Under the pieces are notes generated by a model. It had not been told where the DNA came from. It saw only the letters and a program-made list of their open reading frames with translations, and ran no database searches. A stretch of 64,000 nucleotides of DNA, taken from positions 62,001 through 126,000 of the forward strand of contig NZ_JANHKP010000004.1 in NCBI RefSeq assembly GCF_024497955.1. The letters are read 5' to 3'. The stretch comes from Streptomyces sp. C10-9-1 (lineage in GTDB: Bacteria; Actinomycetota; Actinomycetes; Streptomycetales; Streptomycetaceae). The position numbers were made by a program, and so were the translations under genes. The stretch's first letter is position 1. Every line of letters starts with the position of its first letter. Shown here piece after piece: positions 27,747-38,391 of the stretch.

Positions 27747-28286
27747 TTGAGCGCCGCCGACCCGCGCCCCCTCCTCGGTGAACCGATCTCGCTGGACCTG
27801 CTCAACACCCGCTGGATACAGGGCGGGGAGCTGCGGGACCTGCTCCGGGACACCGCCGGGCTGGCGGTGTGGCTGCGCACGGTCGGCCTCGACGAGGACT
27901 TCCCCGCGGACGAGGTCGCGCTGGAGCACACCAGGGCGGCCCGCGAGGCCCTGGCGGGCCTGGTGGACGGCTCCGGCCCCGGGGCCGCGGCCCGCGTCGA
28001 CGCGGTGCTCGCGCACGGCCGGGTGCGCCCGACGCTCACCGCCGAAGGACCGGGCGAGGCCGCCGAGTTCGCCGACGCGACCTGGGGGCCGGGCTGGACG
28101 GCGGCCCGCGGCCACCTGGAGCTGCTGCGCACCGCTCCCGACCGCATCCGCCGCTGCGCCCACGAGAGCTGCGTGCTGCACTTCCTCGACACCTCCCGCA
28201 ACGGGACCCGGCGCTGGTGCTCCATGGCGGTCTGCGGAAACCGCGCGAAGGCGTCGCGGCACTACGCCCGCCGCCACGACCACTGA
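27747..28286 (+). CDS. CGNR zinc-finger transcriptional regulator
   Basis: A 179-aa protein with an N-terminal ABATE-type stress-response domain (LDLLNTRWIQGGELRDLL, later LAVWLRTVGL) and a C-terminal CGNR zinc finger. The finger has C-x4-C (CAHESC), CSMAVCGNR and the terminal ASRHYARRH, giving four Cys and a basic DNA-binding tail. The start is TTG at 27747, 7 nt after GAAGGA. It is divergent from the broken VOC gene and the PNPOx gene, which are its likely targets. CGNR proteins commonly control such neighbouring dehydratase, reductase or VOC genes; the effector is unknown. Confidence 0.92.
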   Translation: MSAADPRPLLGEPISLDLLNTRWIQGGELRDLLRDTAGLAVWLRTVGLDEDFPADEVALEHTRAAREALAGLVDGSGPGAAARVDAVLAHGRVRPTLTAEGPGEAAEFADATWGPGWTAARGHLELLRTAPDRIRRCAHESCVLHFLDTSRNGTRRWCSMAVCGNRAKASRHYARRHDH

Positions 28287-28617
28287 CCGGCCCCCGACGG
28301 AGCCCCGCCGCGGGTCCCGTGCCGCCACCGCGGATGGGCACCCCCTGCCGCACCCGCACCCGCACCCGCACCCGCGGGAGGCCCTGCGGCACCGCCCCCT
28401 GACACCACCACAAACGGAATCACCACATCCGGAGTGAAGGATTTCGGCAGCCCTGCATGGGTTCGCACCCGACCGACCCATTCCGGATCATGGCGGGTTC
28501 CCGCCAGGAACGCTTCATGTCCTGGTCAACTCTCCACAAACGCCTGTCTCTTGCGAAAGGCTGAGCGGTCATCCGGCACCGAATTCCGGACCGTCTCATT
28601 CACCAACAGGGATGCTG
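28287..28617. other. 331-bp region upstream of the subtilase gene
   Basis: Contains four direct CACCCG copies (28351-28374), a small hairpin GGCGGG-TT-CCCGCC (28492-28505) and an overlapping inverted repeat CCAGGA-N10-TCCTGG (28504-28525). The last is placed about 95 bp before the protease start and could be an operator. No gene is supported. Confidence 0.4.
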
Positions 28618-31600
28618 ATGACCCCCGAATCCCAGAGCACCACGACAGGGCGCTCCATACCCGGCCGCAGGCGCGCGGCACGCGTCGCGGCCGCGGCCTC
28701 GCTCGTCGCCGCACTCGCCGCCGCGGGCATCACCCCGGCGTTCGCCGCGCCCGCCGCCGACCCGGCGGGCGGCGGCGACAAGGCCGCCGTCGCGGAGAAG
28801 CTCGGCACCGCGGACGCCGACCGGCTCGCCGCCGCCGAGGCCAGGGGCGAGAAGGACGTGACCGTCATGGTCGCGACCGCCCCGGGCCGCACCGAGCAGG
28901 TGGCCGACCAGCTGGAGGCCGTCGAGGGCGCCACCGTCGGCGCGCGCGACGACAAGCTCGGCTACGTCCGGGCGACCCTGCCGACCGGCAAGGCGGACGC
29001 CGCGCTGAAGGCCGCCGCCAAGCTCTCCACCGTCCACGGCATCGACCTCAAGCACGAGATCGAGCTGGACGACCCGACGCCGGCCGGGGACCGCCCCGAG
29101 GGCCAGGCCGCCCGCAAGGGCAAGAACAAGGGCTACTCGGGCCCCGACGCCGGGACCCCGGCGGAGAACCCGTACAACCCGTCCTTCGAGACCGGCGCCG
29201 TCGACTTCGTCAAGAAGAACCCCAAGGCCGACGGCCGCGGGGTGACCATCGGCATCCTCGACTCCGGTGTCGACCTGGGGCACCCGGCGCTCCAGAAGAC
29301 GACCACCGGCGAGCGCAAGATCGTCGACTGGGTGACCGCGACCGACCCGGTGGCGGACGGCGACGGCACCTGGCTGCGGATGAACAGCACGGTCAGCGGC
29401 CCGACCTTCACGGCCGGCTCGCGGACCTACACGGCGCCCGCGGGCTCCTACACCTTCCGCACCTTCGCCGAGGCCACCACCACCGGCGGCGACATGAAGG
29501 GCGACCTCAACCGCGACGGTGACACCACCGACGTGTGGGGCGTGCTCTACGACGCCGAGGCCGGAACGGTCCGCGTGGACCTCGACAACAACGCGGACTT
29601 CACCGACGACGAGGTGCTCAAGCCGTACAAGGACGGCTTCCAGGTCGCCTACTTCGGCACGGACGACCCGGCGACCGAGGTCGCCGAGCGCATCCCGTTC
29701 GTCGTCGAGATCCGCAAGGACGTCGTCTACAACGCGGCCGGGGCCACCTCGGACTACGTGAGCATCGGCGTCATCGAGGGCTCGCACGGCACCCACGTGG
29801 CCGGCATCACCGCCGCCAACGGCCTCTTCGGCGGGAAGATGAACGGCGCGGCGCCCGGCGCCAAGCTGGTCTCCTCGCGCGCCTGCACCTGGAGCGGGGG
29901 CTGCACCAACGTCGCCCTCACCGAGGGCATGATCGACCTCGTGGTCAACCGCGGCGTGGACATCGTCAACATGTCCATCGGCGGGCTCCCGGCGCTGAAC
30001 GACGGCAACAACGCGCGCGCCGAGCTCTACACGCGGCTCATCGACACCTACGGCGTGCAGCTCGTCATCTCGGCGGGCAACAGCGGCCCCGGCGCCAACA
30101 CCATCGGCGACCCCTCCCTCGCCGACAAGGTGATCTCGGTCGGCGCCACGGTCTCCAAGGAGACGTGGGCCGCCAACTACGGCTCCCAGGTGCGCGCCAA
30201 GTACGCGATGTTCCCCTTCTCCTCGCGCGGTCCGCGCGAGGACGGCGGGTTCACGCCGACCCTCTCCGCCCCCGGTGCGGCGATCAACACCATCCAGACC
30301 TGGTCGGCCGGCCAGCCGGTCGCCGAGGCCGGCTACGACCTGCCCGCCGGCTACGGGATGCTCCAGGGCACCTCGATGGCCTCCCCGCAGGCCACCGGTT
30401 CCATGGCGCTGCTGCTCTCGGCCGCGAAGCAGAAGGGCCTCGAGGTCACCCCGGCGCAGCTGCGGACCGCGGTCACCAGCACCGCGGACCACATCCGCGG
30501 CACCCAGGCCTACGAGCAGGGCGCGGGTCTGCTGAACGTCCCGGACGCCTGGAAGGCGATCACCAAGGGCGCCACGGCGCACGAGTACACGATCTCCGCG
30601 CCGGTGGACACCGCGATCGACCAGTTCCTGAAGACGCCCGGCAAGGGCACCGGCCTGTACGACCGCGAGGGCGGCCTGAAGGTCGGTGAGAAGAAGGTCT
30701 ACGAGATCACCATCACCCGGACCACCGGTCCGGACCGCCCGGTCCGGCACGAGCTGTGGTTCGAGAACAACCACGAGCGGACCTTCCGGGTCGTCGGCGA
30801 CGACCTGGTGAAGCTGCCGCTGAACGAGCCGGTCACCGTGAAGGTCGCCGCCAAGCCGCGCTCCGCCGGCCTGCACAGCGCGGTCCTGGAGATCAACGAC
30901 ACCGCCACCCGGGGCACCGACAAGCTGATGCTGGCGACCGTGGTCGCCGCCGACGAGCTCGGCCAGGCCCCGTACACCTTCTCGGCCGAGGGCACCGCCC
31001 GGCGGAACCTGACCACCTCGTACTTCGTGAACGTCCCGGCGGGCGCGAAGAACCTGGAGATCGCCATCTCCGGCCTGAGGGGCGAGAGCCAGACCCGGTT
31101 CATCGCGATCCACCCCTACGGCGTGCCGGTGGACCCGACCTCCACGATCAACTGCTACCCGCACTACAACCCGGAGAACACCTGCCGGCCGGACGTGCGC
31201 TCCTACCCGGACCCGCAGCCGGGCGTGTGGGAGATCGAGGTCGAGTCGCGCCGCACCTCGCCCTACCTGTACAACCCGTACGAGCTGGACGTGACCCTGC
31301 TCGGTGCCGCCTTCGACCCCGCGGTGAAGGTCATCCCGGAGGCCAGGACCGGCGAGGCCACCCCGGTGGACCTCGGGATCAGGAACGGCTTCGCCTCGAT
31401 CGAGGGCACCCTGAAGGGTGGGCCGCTCGGCTCGGCCAAGGAGGACCGCCCGACCATCGCCGACGGTGACGTGATCCAGGGCACGGTGGAGGTGCCCGCG
31501 GGCGTCTCGCGCCTGGACGTGGCCATCGGCTCGGTCTCCGACGCGGCCGCCGACCTGGACCTGGTCGTGCTGCGCAACGGCGTGGTCGTCGGCCAGTCGG

Positions 31601-31929
31601 CGGACGGCGACTCCGAGGAGTCGGTGAGCCTGGTGAACCCCGCCGCGGGCACGTACACGGTCGTCGTCGACGCCTACGCGGTCCCGTCCGGGTCCACCGC
31701 CTACGACTACCGCGACGTGTACTACTCCGCCTCGCTCGGCGAGGTGAAGGTGGACAGCTCGGGCACGGTCGAGCTGCCGACCGGCGGCACCGCCGCGGTC
31801 TCCGCCGAGGTGCTGGTGAACAGCGCGGCCCCGGCGGGCCGGCAGTTCTTCGGCGAGGTGCAGCTGGTCAACGGCCGCGGCACCGCCGCGGGCGTGGGCA
31901 GCATCCGGATCGACAAGGTCCTTCCGTAA
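28618..31929 (+). CDS. Large secreted S8 family serine protease (subtilase)
   Basis: A 1103-aa exported subtilase. The signal peptide has an Arg-rich start and VAAAASLVAALAAAGI, ending near AFA/AP. An inhibitor-like propeptide follows (KDVTVMVATAPG). The catalytic triad is Asp215 (ILDSGVD), His390 (GSHGTHVAG) and Ser586 (GTSMASPQ), with the oxyanion Asn in SAGNSGPG. Between Asp and His is an insert with two Ca-binding-like loops, DLNRDGDTTD at about 296 and DLDNNADFTDDE at about 321. The last 450 residues are beta-rich domains. Layout resembles Streptomyces tripeptidyl-aminopeptidase-like subtilases. ATG at 28618 is favoured over 28612 by the spacing to AGGG. A terminator follows. Confidence 0.93.
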   Translation: MTPESQSTTTGRSIPGRRRAARVAAAASLVAALAAAGITPAFAAPAADPAGGGDKAAVAEKLGTADADRLAAAEARGEKDVTVMVATAPGRTEQVADQLEAVEGATVGARDDKLGYVRATLPTGKADAALKAAAKLSTVHGIDLKHEIELDDPTPAGDRPEGQAARKGKNKGYSGPDAGTPAENPYNPSFETGAVDFVKKNPKADGRGVTIGILDSGVDLGHPALQKTTTGERKIVDWVTATDPVADGDGTWLRMNSTVSGPTFTAGSRTYTAPAGSYTFRTFAEATTTGGDMKGDLNRDGDTTDVWGVLYDAEAGTVRVDLDNNADFTDDEVLKPYKDGFQVAYFGTDDPATEVAERIPFVVEIRKDVVYNAAGATSDYVSIGVIEGSHGTHVAGITAANGLFGGKMNGAAPGAKLVSSRACTWSGGCTNVALTEGMIDLVVNRGVDIVNMSIGGLPALNDGNNARAELYTRLIDTYGVQLVISAGNSGPGANTIGDPSLADKVISVGATVSKETWAANYGSQVRAKYAMFPFSSRGPREDGGFTPTLSAPGAAINTIQTWSAGQPVAEAGYDLPAGYGMLQGTSMASPQATGSMALLLSAAKQKGLEVTPAQLRTAVTSTADHIRGTQAYEQGAGLLNVPDAWKAITKGATAHEYTISAPVDTAIDQFLKTPGKGTGLYDREGGLKVGEKKVYEITITRTTGPDRPVRHELWFENNHERTFRVVGDDLVKLPLNEPVTVKVAAKPRSAGLHSAVLEINDTATRGTDKLMLATVVAADELGQAPYTFSAEGTARRNLTTSYFVNVPAGAKNLEIAISGLRGESQTRFIAIHPYGVPVDPTSTINCYPHYNPENTCRPDVRSYPDPQPGVWEIEVESRRTSPYLYNPYELDVTLLGAAFDPAVKVIPEARTGEATPVDLGIRNGFASIEGTLKGGPLGSAKEDRPTIADGDVIQGTVEVPAGVSRLDVAIGSVSDAAADLDLVVLRNGVVVGQSADGDSEESVSLVNPAAGTYTVVVDAYAVPSGSTAYDYRDVYYSASLGEVKVDSSGTVELPTGGTAAVSAEVLVNSAAPAGRQFFGEVQLVNGRGTAAGVGSIRIDKVLP

Positions 31930-33186
<1,257 letters not shown>

Positions 33187-33205
33187 GCCCGCGCATCCGC
33201 GCTCC

Positions 33206-33245
33206 GAGGGGGCGGGCACCGCTGCGTCGCGGTGCCCGCCCCCTC
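33206..33245 (+). terminator. Terminator of asd
   Basis: A perfect 17-bp stem (33206-33222 with 33229-33245) with a 6-nt loop starts 19 nt after the stop. Confidence 0.7.
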
Positions 33246-33375
33246 GCGTTCCCCGCTCCGGGCCCCTCCCGGCCCGGCGGCGGGGCGACGGCGCCGGGAC
33301 CCGATGACCGCGGGCGTGCCCGGTGGGCCGCGTGGAAGGATGACCGCAAACAACGCAGACCGAGGAGATGACCGG

Positions 33376-35943
33376 GTGCCTGGCACAAACCTGACCCGTG
33401 ACGAGGCGCAGCAGCGCGCGCGCCTGCTCACCGTTGACTCGTACGAGATCGACCTCGATCTCTCGGGGGCGCAGGAAGGCGGGATCTACCGGTCCCGGAC
33501 CACCGTGCGCTTCGCCTCGGCGGAAGAGGGCGCCGAGACCTTCATCGACCTCGTGGCCCCCTCGGTGCACGAGGCCGTGCTCAACGGCAAGGCCCTGGAC
33601 GTCGCGGCCGTCTTCCGGGACTCCCGGATCGCGCTGAAGCACCTGCAGCGGGGCGACAACGAGCTCGTCGTCGTGGCGGACTGCGCGTACACCAACACGG
33701 GCGAGGGCCTCCACCGCTTCGTGGACCCGGTGGACCAGCAGGCCTACCTCTACACCCAGTTCGAGGTGCCGGACGCCCGCCGGGTCTTCGCCTGCTTCGA
33801 GCAGCCGGACCTGAAGGCGGCGTTCGCCTTCACCGTGAAGGCGCCCGAGGGGTGGACGGTGATCTCCAACTCGCCGGCCGCCTCCTCCGGGGACGGGGTC
33901 TGGCGCTTCGAGCCCACGCCGCGGATCTCCACGTACATCACGGCGCTGATCGCGGGCCCGTACCACAGCGTGCACGGCTCCTGGGAGAAGGACGGGCGCA
34001 CGGTCCCGCTGGGGATCTACTGCCGCCCGTCGCTGGCCGAGTACCTGGACGCGGAGGCGATCTTCGACGTCACCCGGCAGGGCTTCGACTGGTTCGAGGA
34101 GAAGTTCGACTACGCCTACCCCTTCGCCAAGTACGACCAGCTGTTCGTGCCGGAGTTCAACGCCGGGGCGATGGAGAACGCGGGCGCGGTGACCATCCGC
34201 GACCAGTACGTCTTCCGTTCCAAGGTGACGGACGCGGCCTACGAGGTGCGGGCGGAGACGATCCTGCACGAGCTGGCCCACATGTGGTTCGGCGACCTGG
34301 TCACCATGGAGTGGTGGAACGACCTGTGGCTGAACGAGTCGTTCGCCACCTACACCTCCATCGCCTGCCAGGCGTACGCGCCGGGGTCCCGCTGGCCGCA
34401 CTCGTGGACCACGTTCGCCAACTCCATGAAGACCTGGGCCTACCGGCAGGACCAGCTGCCCTCGACCCACCCGATCATGGCCGAAATCCGCGACCTCGAT
34501 GACGTTCTCGTGAACTTCGACGGCATCACCTACGCCAAGGGCGCGTCTGTCCTGAAGCAGCTGGTCGCCTATGTCGGCATGGACGCGTTCTTCCGGGGCG
34601 TGCAGGCGTACTTCAAGGCGCACGCCTTCGGCAACACCCGGCTCTCGGACCTGCTGGGCGCCCTGGAGGAGACGAGCGGCCGCGACCTGAAGGCCTGGTC
34701 GAGGGCGTGGCTGGAGACGGCGGGGATCAACGTCCTGCGCCCCGAGGTCACCGTGGACGACTCGGGCACCGTCACCGCCTTCGCGGTGCGGCAGGAGGCC
34801 CCCGCACTCCCCGAGGGCGCCCAGGGCGAGCCGGTGCTCCGCCCGCACCGCATCGCGATCGGCCTCTACGACCTGGACGGCTCCGGTGCGCTGGTGCGCA
34901 CCGAGCGGGTCGAGCTGGACGTGGAGGGCCCGCTCACCGAGGTGCCCGCCCTGGTGGGCACCCGCCGCCCGGCCGTGGTGCTGCTGAACGACGACGACCT
35001 CTCCTACGCGAAGGTCCGCCTCGACGAGGAGTCGCTGCGCAACGTCACCGAGCACCTCGGCGACTTCGCCGAGTCGCTGCCGCGCGCCCTGTGCTGGGCC
35101 TCGGCCTGGGACATGACGCGCGACGGGGAGCTCGCCACCCGGGACTACCTGGAGCTGGTGCTCTCCGGCATCGGCAAGGAGTCCGACATCGGCGTGGTGC
35201 AGTCGCTGCACCGCCAGGTGAAGCTCGCCCTGGACCTCTACGCGGACCCGGCGTGGCGGGAGGCGGGGCTGACCCGCTGGACGGACGCGACACTGGCCCA
35301 TCTGCGGGCGGCGGAGCCGGGCAGCGACCACCAGCTCGCCTGGGCGCGGGCGTTCGCCGCCACCGCGCGCACGCCGCAGCAGCTCGACCTGCTCCAGGCC
35401 CTGCTCGACGGCACCGAGTCCGTCGAGGGCCTGGTCGTGGACACGGAGCTGCGCTGGGCGTTCGTGGAGCGCCTCGCCGCCACCGGCGTCTTCGACGAGG
35501 AGGAGATCGCGGGCGAGTACGAGCGGGACCGGACCGCCGCGGGCGAGCGCCACGCGGCGACCGCCCGGGCGGCCCGTCCGACGGCGGAGGCGAAGGAGGC
35601 CGCCTGGGCCGACGTGGTGGAGGGCGACAAGCTGCCCAACGCGGTGCAGGAGGCGGTCATCGCGGGCTTCGTCCAGACCGACCAGCGCGAGCTGCTCGCG
35701 CCCTACGCGCAGCGGTACTTCGCCGCGGTCAAGGGGGTGTGGGACTCCCGCAGCCACGAGATGGCCCAGCAGGTCGCGGTCGGGCTCTACCCCTCGCTCC
35801 TGGTGTCGGCCGAGACGCTGTCCGCGACCGACGCCTGGCTGGCCTCGGCGGAGCCGAACGCGGCGCTGCGCCGGCTGATGTCGGAGTCCCGCGCCGGTGT
35901 GGAGCGTGCGCTGAGGGCGCAGGCGGCGGACGCGGCGCGGTAG
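33376..35943 (+). CDS. pepN: Aminopeptidase N (M1 family), paralogue 2
   Basis: Zinc aminopeptidase of 855 aa, close to Streptomyces lividans PepN, whose N-terminus I recall as PGTNLTR. GAMEN is at 264-268, HELAH at 298-302 and the third zinc ligand Glu321 lies in LNESFAT. GTG at 33376 gives PGTNLTRDEAQ and is favoured by similarity to that enzyme; an ATG at 33340 adds 12 residues but its GGAAGG directly abuts the start. The paralogue at 20899 shares nearly all motifs but differs in the zinc helix (HEMAH, KESFADF). Two hairpins, one with a T-tract, terminate the transcript. Located in the cytoplasm, as no signal peptide is present. Confidence 0.96.
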   Translation: MPGTNLTRDEAQQRARLLTVDSYEIDLDLSGAQEGGIYRSRTTVRFASAEEGAETFIDLVAPSVHEAVLNGKALDVAAVFRDSRIALKHLQRGDNELVVVADCAYTNTGEGLHRFVDPVDQQAYLYTQFEVPDARRVFACFEQPDLKAAFAFTVKAPEGWTVISNSPAASSGDGVWRFEPTPRISTYITALIAGPYHSVHGSWEKDGRTVPLGIYCRPSLAEYLDAEAIFDVTRQGFDWFEEKFDYAYPFAKYDQLFVPEFNAGAMENAGAVTIRDQYVFRSKVTDAAYEVRAETILHELAHMWFGDLVTMEWWNDLWLNESFATYTSIACQAYAPGSRWPHSWTTFANSMKTWAYRQDQLPSTHPIMAEIRDLDDVLVNFDGITYAKGASVLKQLVAYVGMDAFFRGVQAYFKAHAFGNTRLSDLLGALEETSGRDLKAWSRAWLETAGINVLRPEVTVDDSGTVTAFAVRQEAPALPEGAQGEPVLRPHRIAIGLYDLDGSGALVRTERVELDVEGPLTEVPALVGTRRPAVVLLNDDDLSYAKVRLDEESLRNVTEHLGDFAESLPRALCWASAWDMTRDGELATRDYLELVLSGIGKESDIGVVQSLHRQVKLALDLYADPAWREAGLTRWTDATLAHLRAAEPGSDHQLAWARAFAATARTPQQLDLLQALLDGTESVEGLVVDTELRWAFVERLAATGVFDEEEIAGEYERDRTAAGERHAATARAARPTAEAKEAAWADVVEGDKLPNAVQEAVIAGFVQTDQRELLAPYAQRYFAAVKGVWDSRSHEMAQQVAVGLYPSLLVSAETLSATDAWLASAEPNAALRRLMSESRAGVERALRAQAADAAR

Positions 35944-35954
35944 CGCGCCCGTGC

Positions 35955-35983
35955 GGGCCGTGCGGGGACTCCCCGCACGGCCC
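35955..35983 (+). terminator. First hairpin after pepN paralogue 2
   Basis: A perfect 13-bp stem (35955-35967 with 35971-35983) with a 3-nt loop, 11 nt past the stop. Confidence 0.55.
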
Positions 35984-36011
35984 GGGCGGAGGACCGGGTC
36001 CCTCCGGAAGT

Positions 36012-36060
36012 GGAGGCGCGCTGGGGCCGAAAAGGCCCCGGCGCGCCTCCTTGTCTTTTC
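36012..36060 (+). terminator. Second terminator after pepN, with T-tract
   Basis: A 17-bp stem (36012-36028 with 36034-36050, one G-T pair) with a GAAAA loop is followed by TTGTCTTTTC. This is the most classical intrinsic terminator in the window. Confidence 0.8.
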
Positions 36061-36173
36061 GGCCGATGACAATCCGCCAGATGCCCGCCCCGGCGTCAAC
36101 ACCCGTTCCCTGAGCGGGATATGCTCCCGCCCGTCGTTTCATATGATCTTTCCGGTCCGATCTGAGGATGCTG

Positions 36174-37622
36174 ATGGTTCGACAGGGAACGCCGACCGGG
36201 AGTCCCCGGCCGCGGTCCGGTCTGGTGTGGCAGCTGCCGGTCGCCGCGACGCTGGCGGCCGCGGTCGCGGCGGTCGTCCTGGTCCCCGCAACGGCGCGCA
36301 CGTCCGTCGTGGTCGTCTGCGCCGTCGCGGTCGTGACCGTCGCGATCGCCTGCGCCGAGGTGGCGCGCCGCGGACGGACGGTGTCCGAGCTCCGCGCCCG
36401 CACGGCCGCGCAGGAGGCGGAGCTGGTCCACCGGTCGGCCGAGACCAGCCGCCTCGCCGACGAGCTGCTGCCCCGGGTCGTGGCGGAGCTGCGCCACGGC
36501 GCCTTCCCGGAGGACGTGCTGGCCTCGCTGGACACCTCCCCCGAGCACCGGGCGGTGCTGCGCTCCGTGGTCGAGGCGGTGAGCGCCGAGGAGGACCTGC
36601 GCGAGTCCGCGCAGCGCGCCTTCGTCAACATCGCCCGCCGCGTGCAGGCCATCGTCCACCAGCAGGCCCAGGAGCTGCGGGAGATGGAGGACCGCCACGG
36701 CCACGCCCCGGAGGTCTTCGGCGACCTCCTCCGCATCGACCACGGCACGGCTCTGATCGGCCGTCTCGCCGACTCGATCGCCGTCCTCGGCGGCGCGCGC
36801 CCGGGACGCCAGTGGAGCAAGGCCGTCCCGCTCTACAGCGTGATGCGCGGCGCCATGTCCCGGATCATCGACTACCAGCGCGTGGAGCTGCACACCGTCT
36901 CCGAGGTCGCCGTCGTCGGCACCGCCGTCGAGCCCCTGATCCACGCCCTGTCCGAGCTGCTGGACAACGCCACCCGCTACTCGCCGCCGCAGACCAGGGT
37001 CCATCTGACCGCCGTGGACGTGCAGTCGGGCATCGCCGTCGAGATCGAGGACGGCGGCGTCAGCATGAGCGAGGAGGCCCGCCAGCGCGCCGAGCGCATG
37101 CTGCGCCAGGCCCAGCAGGGCATCGATGTCAACGACCTCGGCGAGACGCCCCGGCTGGGCCTGGCCGTGGTCGGCCGGCTGGCGCGGGCGTACGGCTTCC
37201 AGGTCTCGCTGCGCCCCTCCGCCTACGGGGGTGTGCGCGCCGTCCTCGTCGTGCCGCAGGACCTCATCACCACGACCGCGGCGGCGACCGGCCTCGCGCA
37301 CGGCATCGGCACGGCGTCCGGCCCGCGCACCACCGACACCCCGCCGCCCCAGCACCGCCCGCGTCCGGTCACCGGCCCCACGGTCGCCCCGCTCCCCCTG
37401 CCCGAGGAGGCCCCCCTGGTGACCGAGCGGACCGCGGGCGGGCTGCCCCAGCGGCGCCGCAAGACACGGGCGACGGCACCGGCGGCCGTCGACACCCCGG
37501 CACCTTCCCCCACCGCTCCGGACCCCGCACCGGCGGTGCAGCCCGGCCTCTGGCTGTCCGCGTTCCAGAGCGGCCTGTCCGGCGACACTCCCCCGACGAA
37601 CAACGGAAACGAGCAGCCATGA
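36174..37622 (+). CDS. cvnA: Conservon sensor-like ATP-binding protein CvnA
   Basis: First member of a cvn conservon, a four-gene G-protein-like signalling system of actinomycetes. The 482-aa protein has two N-terminal membrane segments (LPVAATLAAAVAAVVLV, VVVVCAVAVVTVAIAC), a helical linker, and a histidine-kinase-type ATPase domain. The N box is ELLDNATRYSPP, the G1 region EDGGVSMS and the G2 region LGLAVVGRLARAYG. A clear phospho-accepting His box is missing, as is usual for CvnA. The C-terminal 110 residues are Pro/Thr-rich. ATG at 36174 has GAGG 6 nt upstream and is preferred to 36168. It overlaps cvnB by ATGA. Confidence 0.93.
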   Translation: MVRQGTPTGSPRPRSGLVWQLPVAATLAAAVAAVVLVPATARTSVVVVCAVAVVTVAIACAEVARRGRTVSELRARTAAQEAELVHRSAETSRLADELLPRVVAELRHGAFPEDVLASLDTSPEHRAVLRSVVEAVSAEEDLRESAQRAFVNIARRVQAIVHQQAQELREMEDRHGHAPEVFGDLLRIDHGTALIGRLADSIAVLGGARPGRQWSKAVPLYSVMRGAMSRIIDYQRVELHTVSEVAVVGTAVEPLIHALSELLDNATRYSPPQTRVHLTAVDVQSGIAVEIEDGGVSMSEEARQRAERMLRQAQQGIDVNDLGETPRLGLAVVGRLARAYGFQVSLRPSAYGGVRAVLVVPQDLITTTAAATGLAHGIGTASGPRTTDTPPPQHRPRPVTGPTVAPLPLPEEAPLVTERTAGGLPQRRRKTRATAPAAVDTPAPSPTAPDPAPAVQPGLWLSAFQSGLSGDTPPTNNGNEQP

Positions 37623-38035
37623 TTCAGCGGCAGTCCCACCAGACCAACATGGACTGGATGCTCAAGGACCTGGCGGAGGGCGTACCGCAGACCAGGAACG
37701 TCGTCGTGCTCTCCGCCGACGGGCTGCGCATGGCGCAGCACGGTTCCGACAACGACACCGCCGACCGGCTGGCCGCCGCCTGCGCCGGGCTCCAGAGCCT
37801 GGCGGGGGCGGTGGCCGCCGAACTCCCGCACGCCGACGGCCAGATGCGCCTGGTCGTGATCGAGATGAACGGCGGGTTCTTCTACCTGATGGCCGCGGGC
37901 GCGGGCGCGTACCTGGCCGTGCTGGCCGACGAGGGCGTGGACGCGGGCCTGATGGGCCAGCGGATGCGCGACCTCGTGCTGCGGATCGGCGAGCACCTGA
38001 GCACCCCGCCACGACATGAGGGGCACCCCGCGTGA
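37619..38035 (+). CDS. cvnB: Conservon roadblock/LC7 protein CvnB
   Basis: A 138-aa roadblock/LC7 domain protein. These act as regulators or effectors of small GTPases such as CvnD. The pattern WMLKDLAEGVPQTRNVVVLSADGL at the start, with GLRMA and later MNGGFFYLMAAG, is typical of MglB/CvnB. It overlaps cvnA by four bases (ATGA) and cvnC by four bases (GTGA), so translation of the set is coupled. Confidence 0.94.
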   Translation: MIQRQSHQTNMDWMLKDLAEGVPQTRNVVVLSADGLRMAQHGSDNDTADRLAAACAGLQSLAGAVAAELPHADGQMRLVVIEMNGGFFYLMAAGAGAYLAVLADEGVDAGLMGQRMRDLVLRIGEHLSTPPRHEGHPA

Positions 38036-38391
38036 GCGACGCGGGCGCGGACTGGGAGGAGACCAGTCCGGAGCGGCTGTACGTGATCACGGGCGGCCGC
38101 AGCGGCTCCTCGTCGCCCACCGGGTTAGACCTGGTCACCCTGATCGTGGCCAGGTCGGGCCCCAGGCCCGGCATGCAGCCGGAGCACGAGGCGATCGTCC
38201 GGATCTGCCAGGCGCCGCTGTCGGTGGCCGAGATCTCCGCCTACCTGAGCCTGCCGGTGAGCGTGGTCACCGTGCTGCTCAGCGACCTCCTGGCCGAGGA
38301 CAAGGTGCTGGCCCGCGCACCCGTCCGGGCGGCCGCCCTCCCCGACCGTGCTCTGATTGAGGCAGTGATCGATGGACTTCAGAAGCTCTGA
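38032..38391 (+). CDS. cvnC: Conservon DUF742 protein CvnC
   Basis: A 119-aa DUF742 protein with a winged-helix-like core: LYVITGGR at the start, then PEHEAIVRICQAPLSVAEI and LPVSVVTVLLSDLL, ending in VIDGLQKL. It begins with GTG overlapping the cvnB stop and ends 20 bases inside cvnD. The role of DUF742 is unclear; in the conservon it probably scaffolds CvnA with CvnD. Confidence 0.93.
   Translation: MSDAGADWEETSPERLYVITGGRSGSSSPTGLDLVTLIVARSGPRPGMQPEHEAIVRICQAPLSVAEISAYLSLPVSVVTVLLSDLLAEDKVLARAPVRAAALPDRALIEAVIDGLQKL

Noticed and set aside
28351..28374. Four CACCCG copies as a CRISPR-like or regulatory array
   Set aside because: Too short and without spacers; a simple-sequence repeat in GC-rich DNA.
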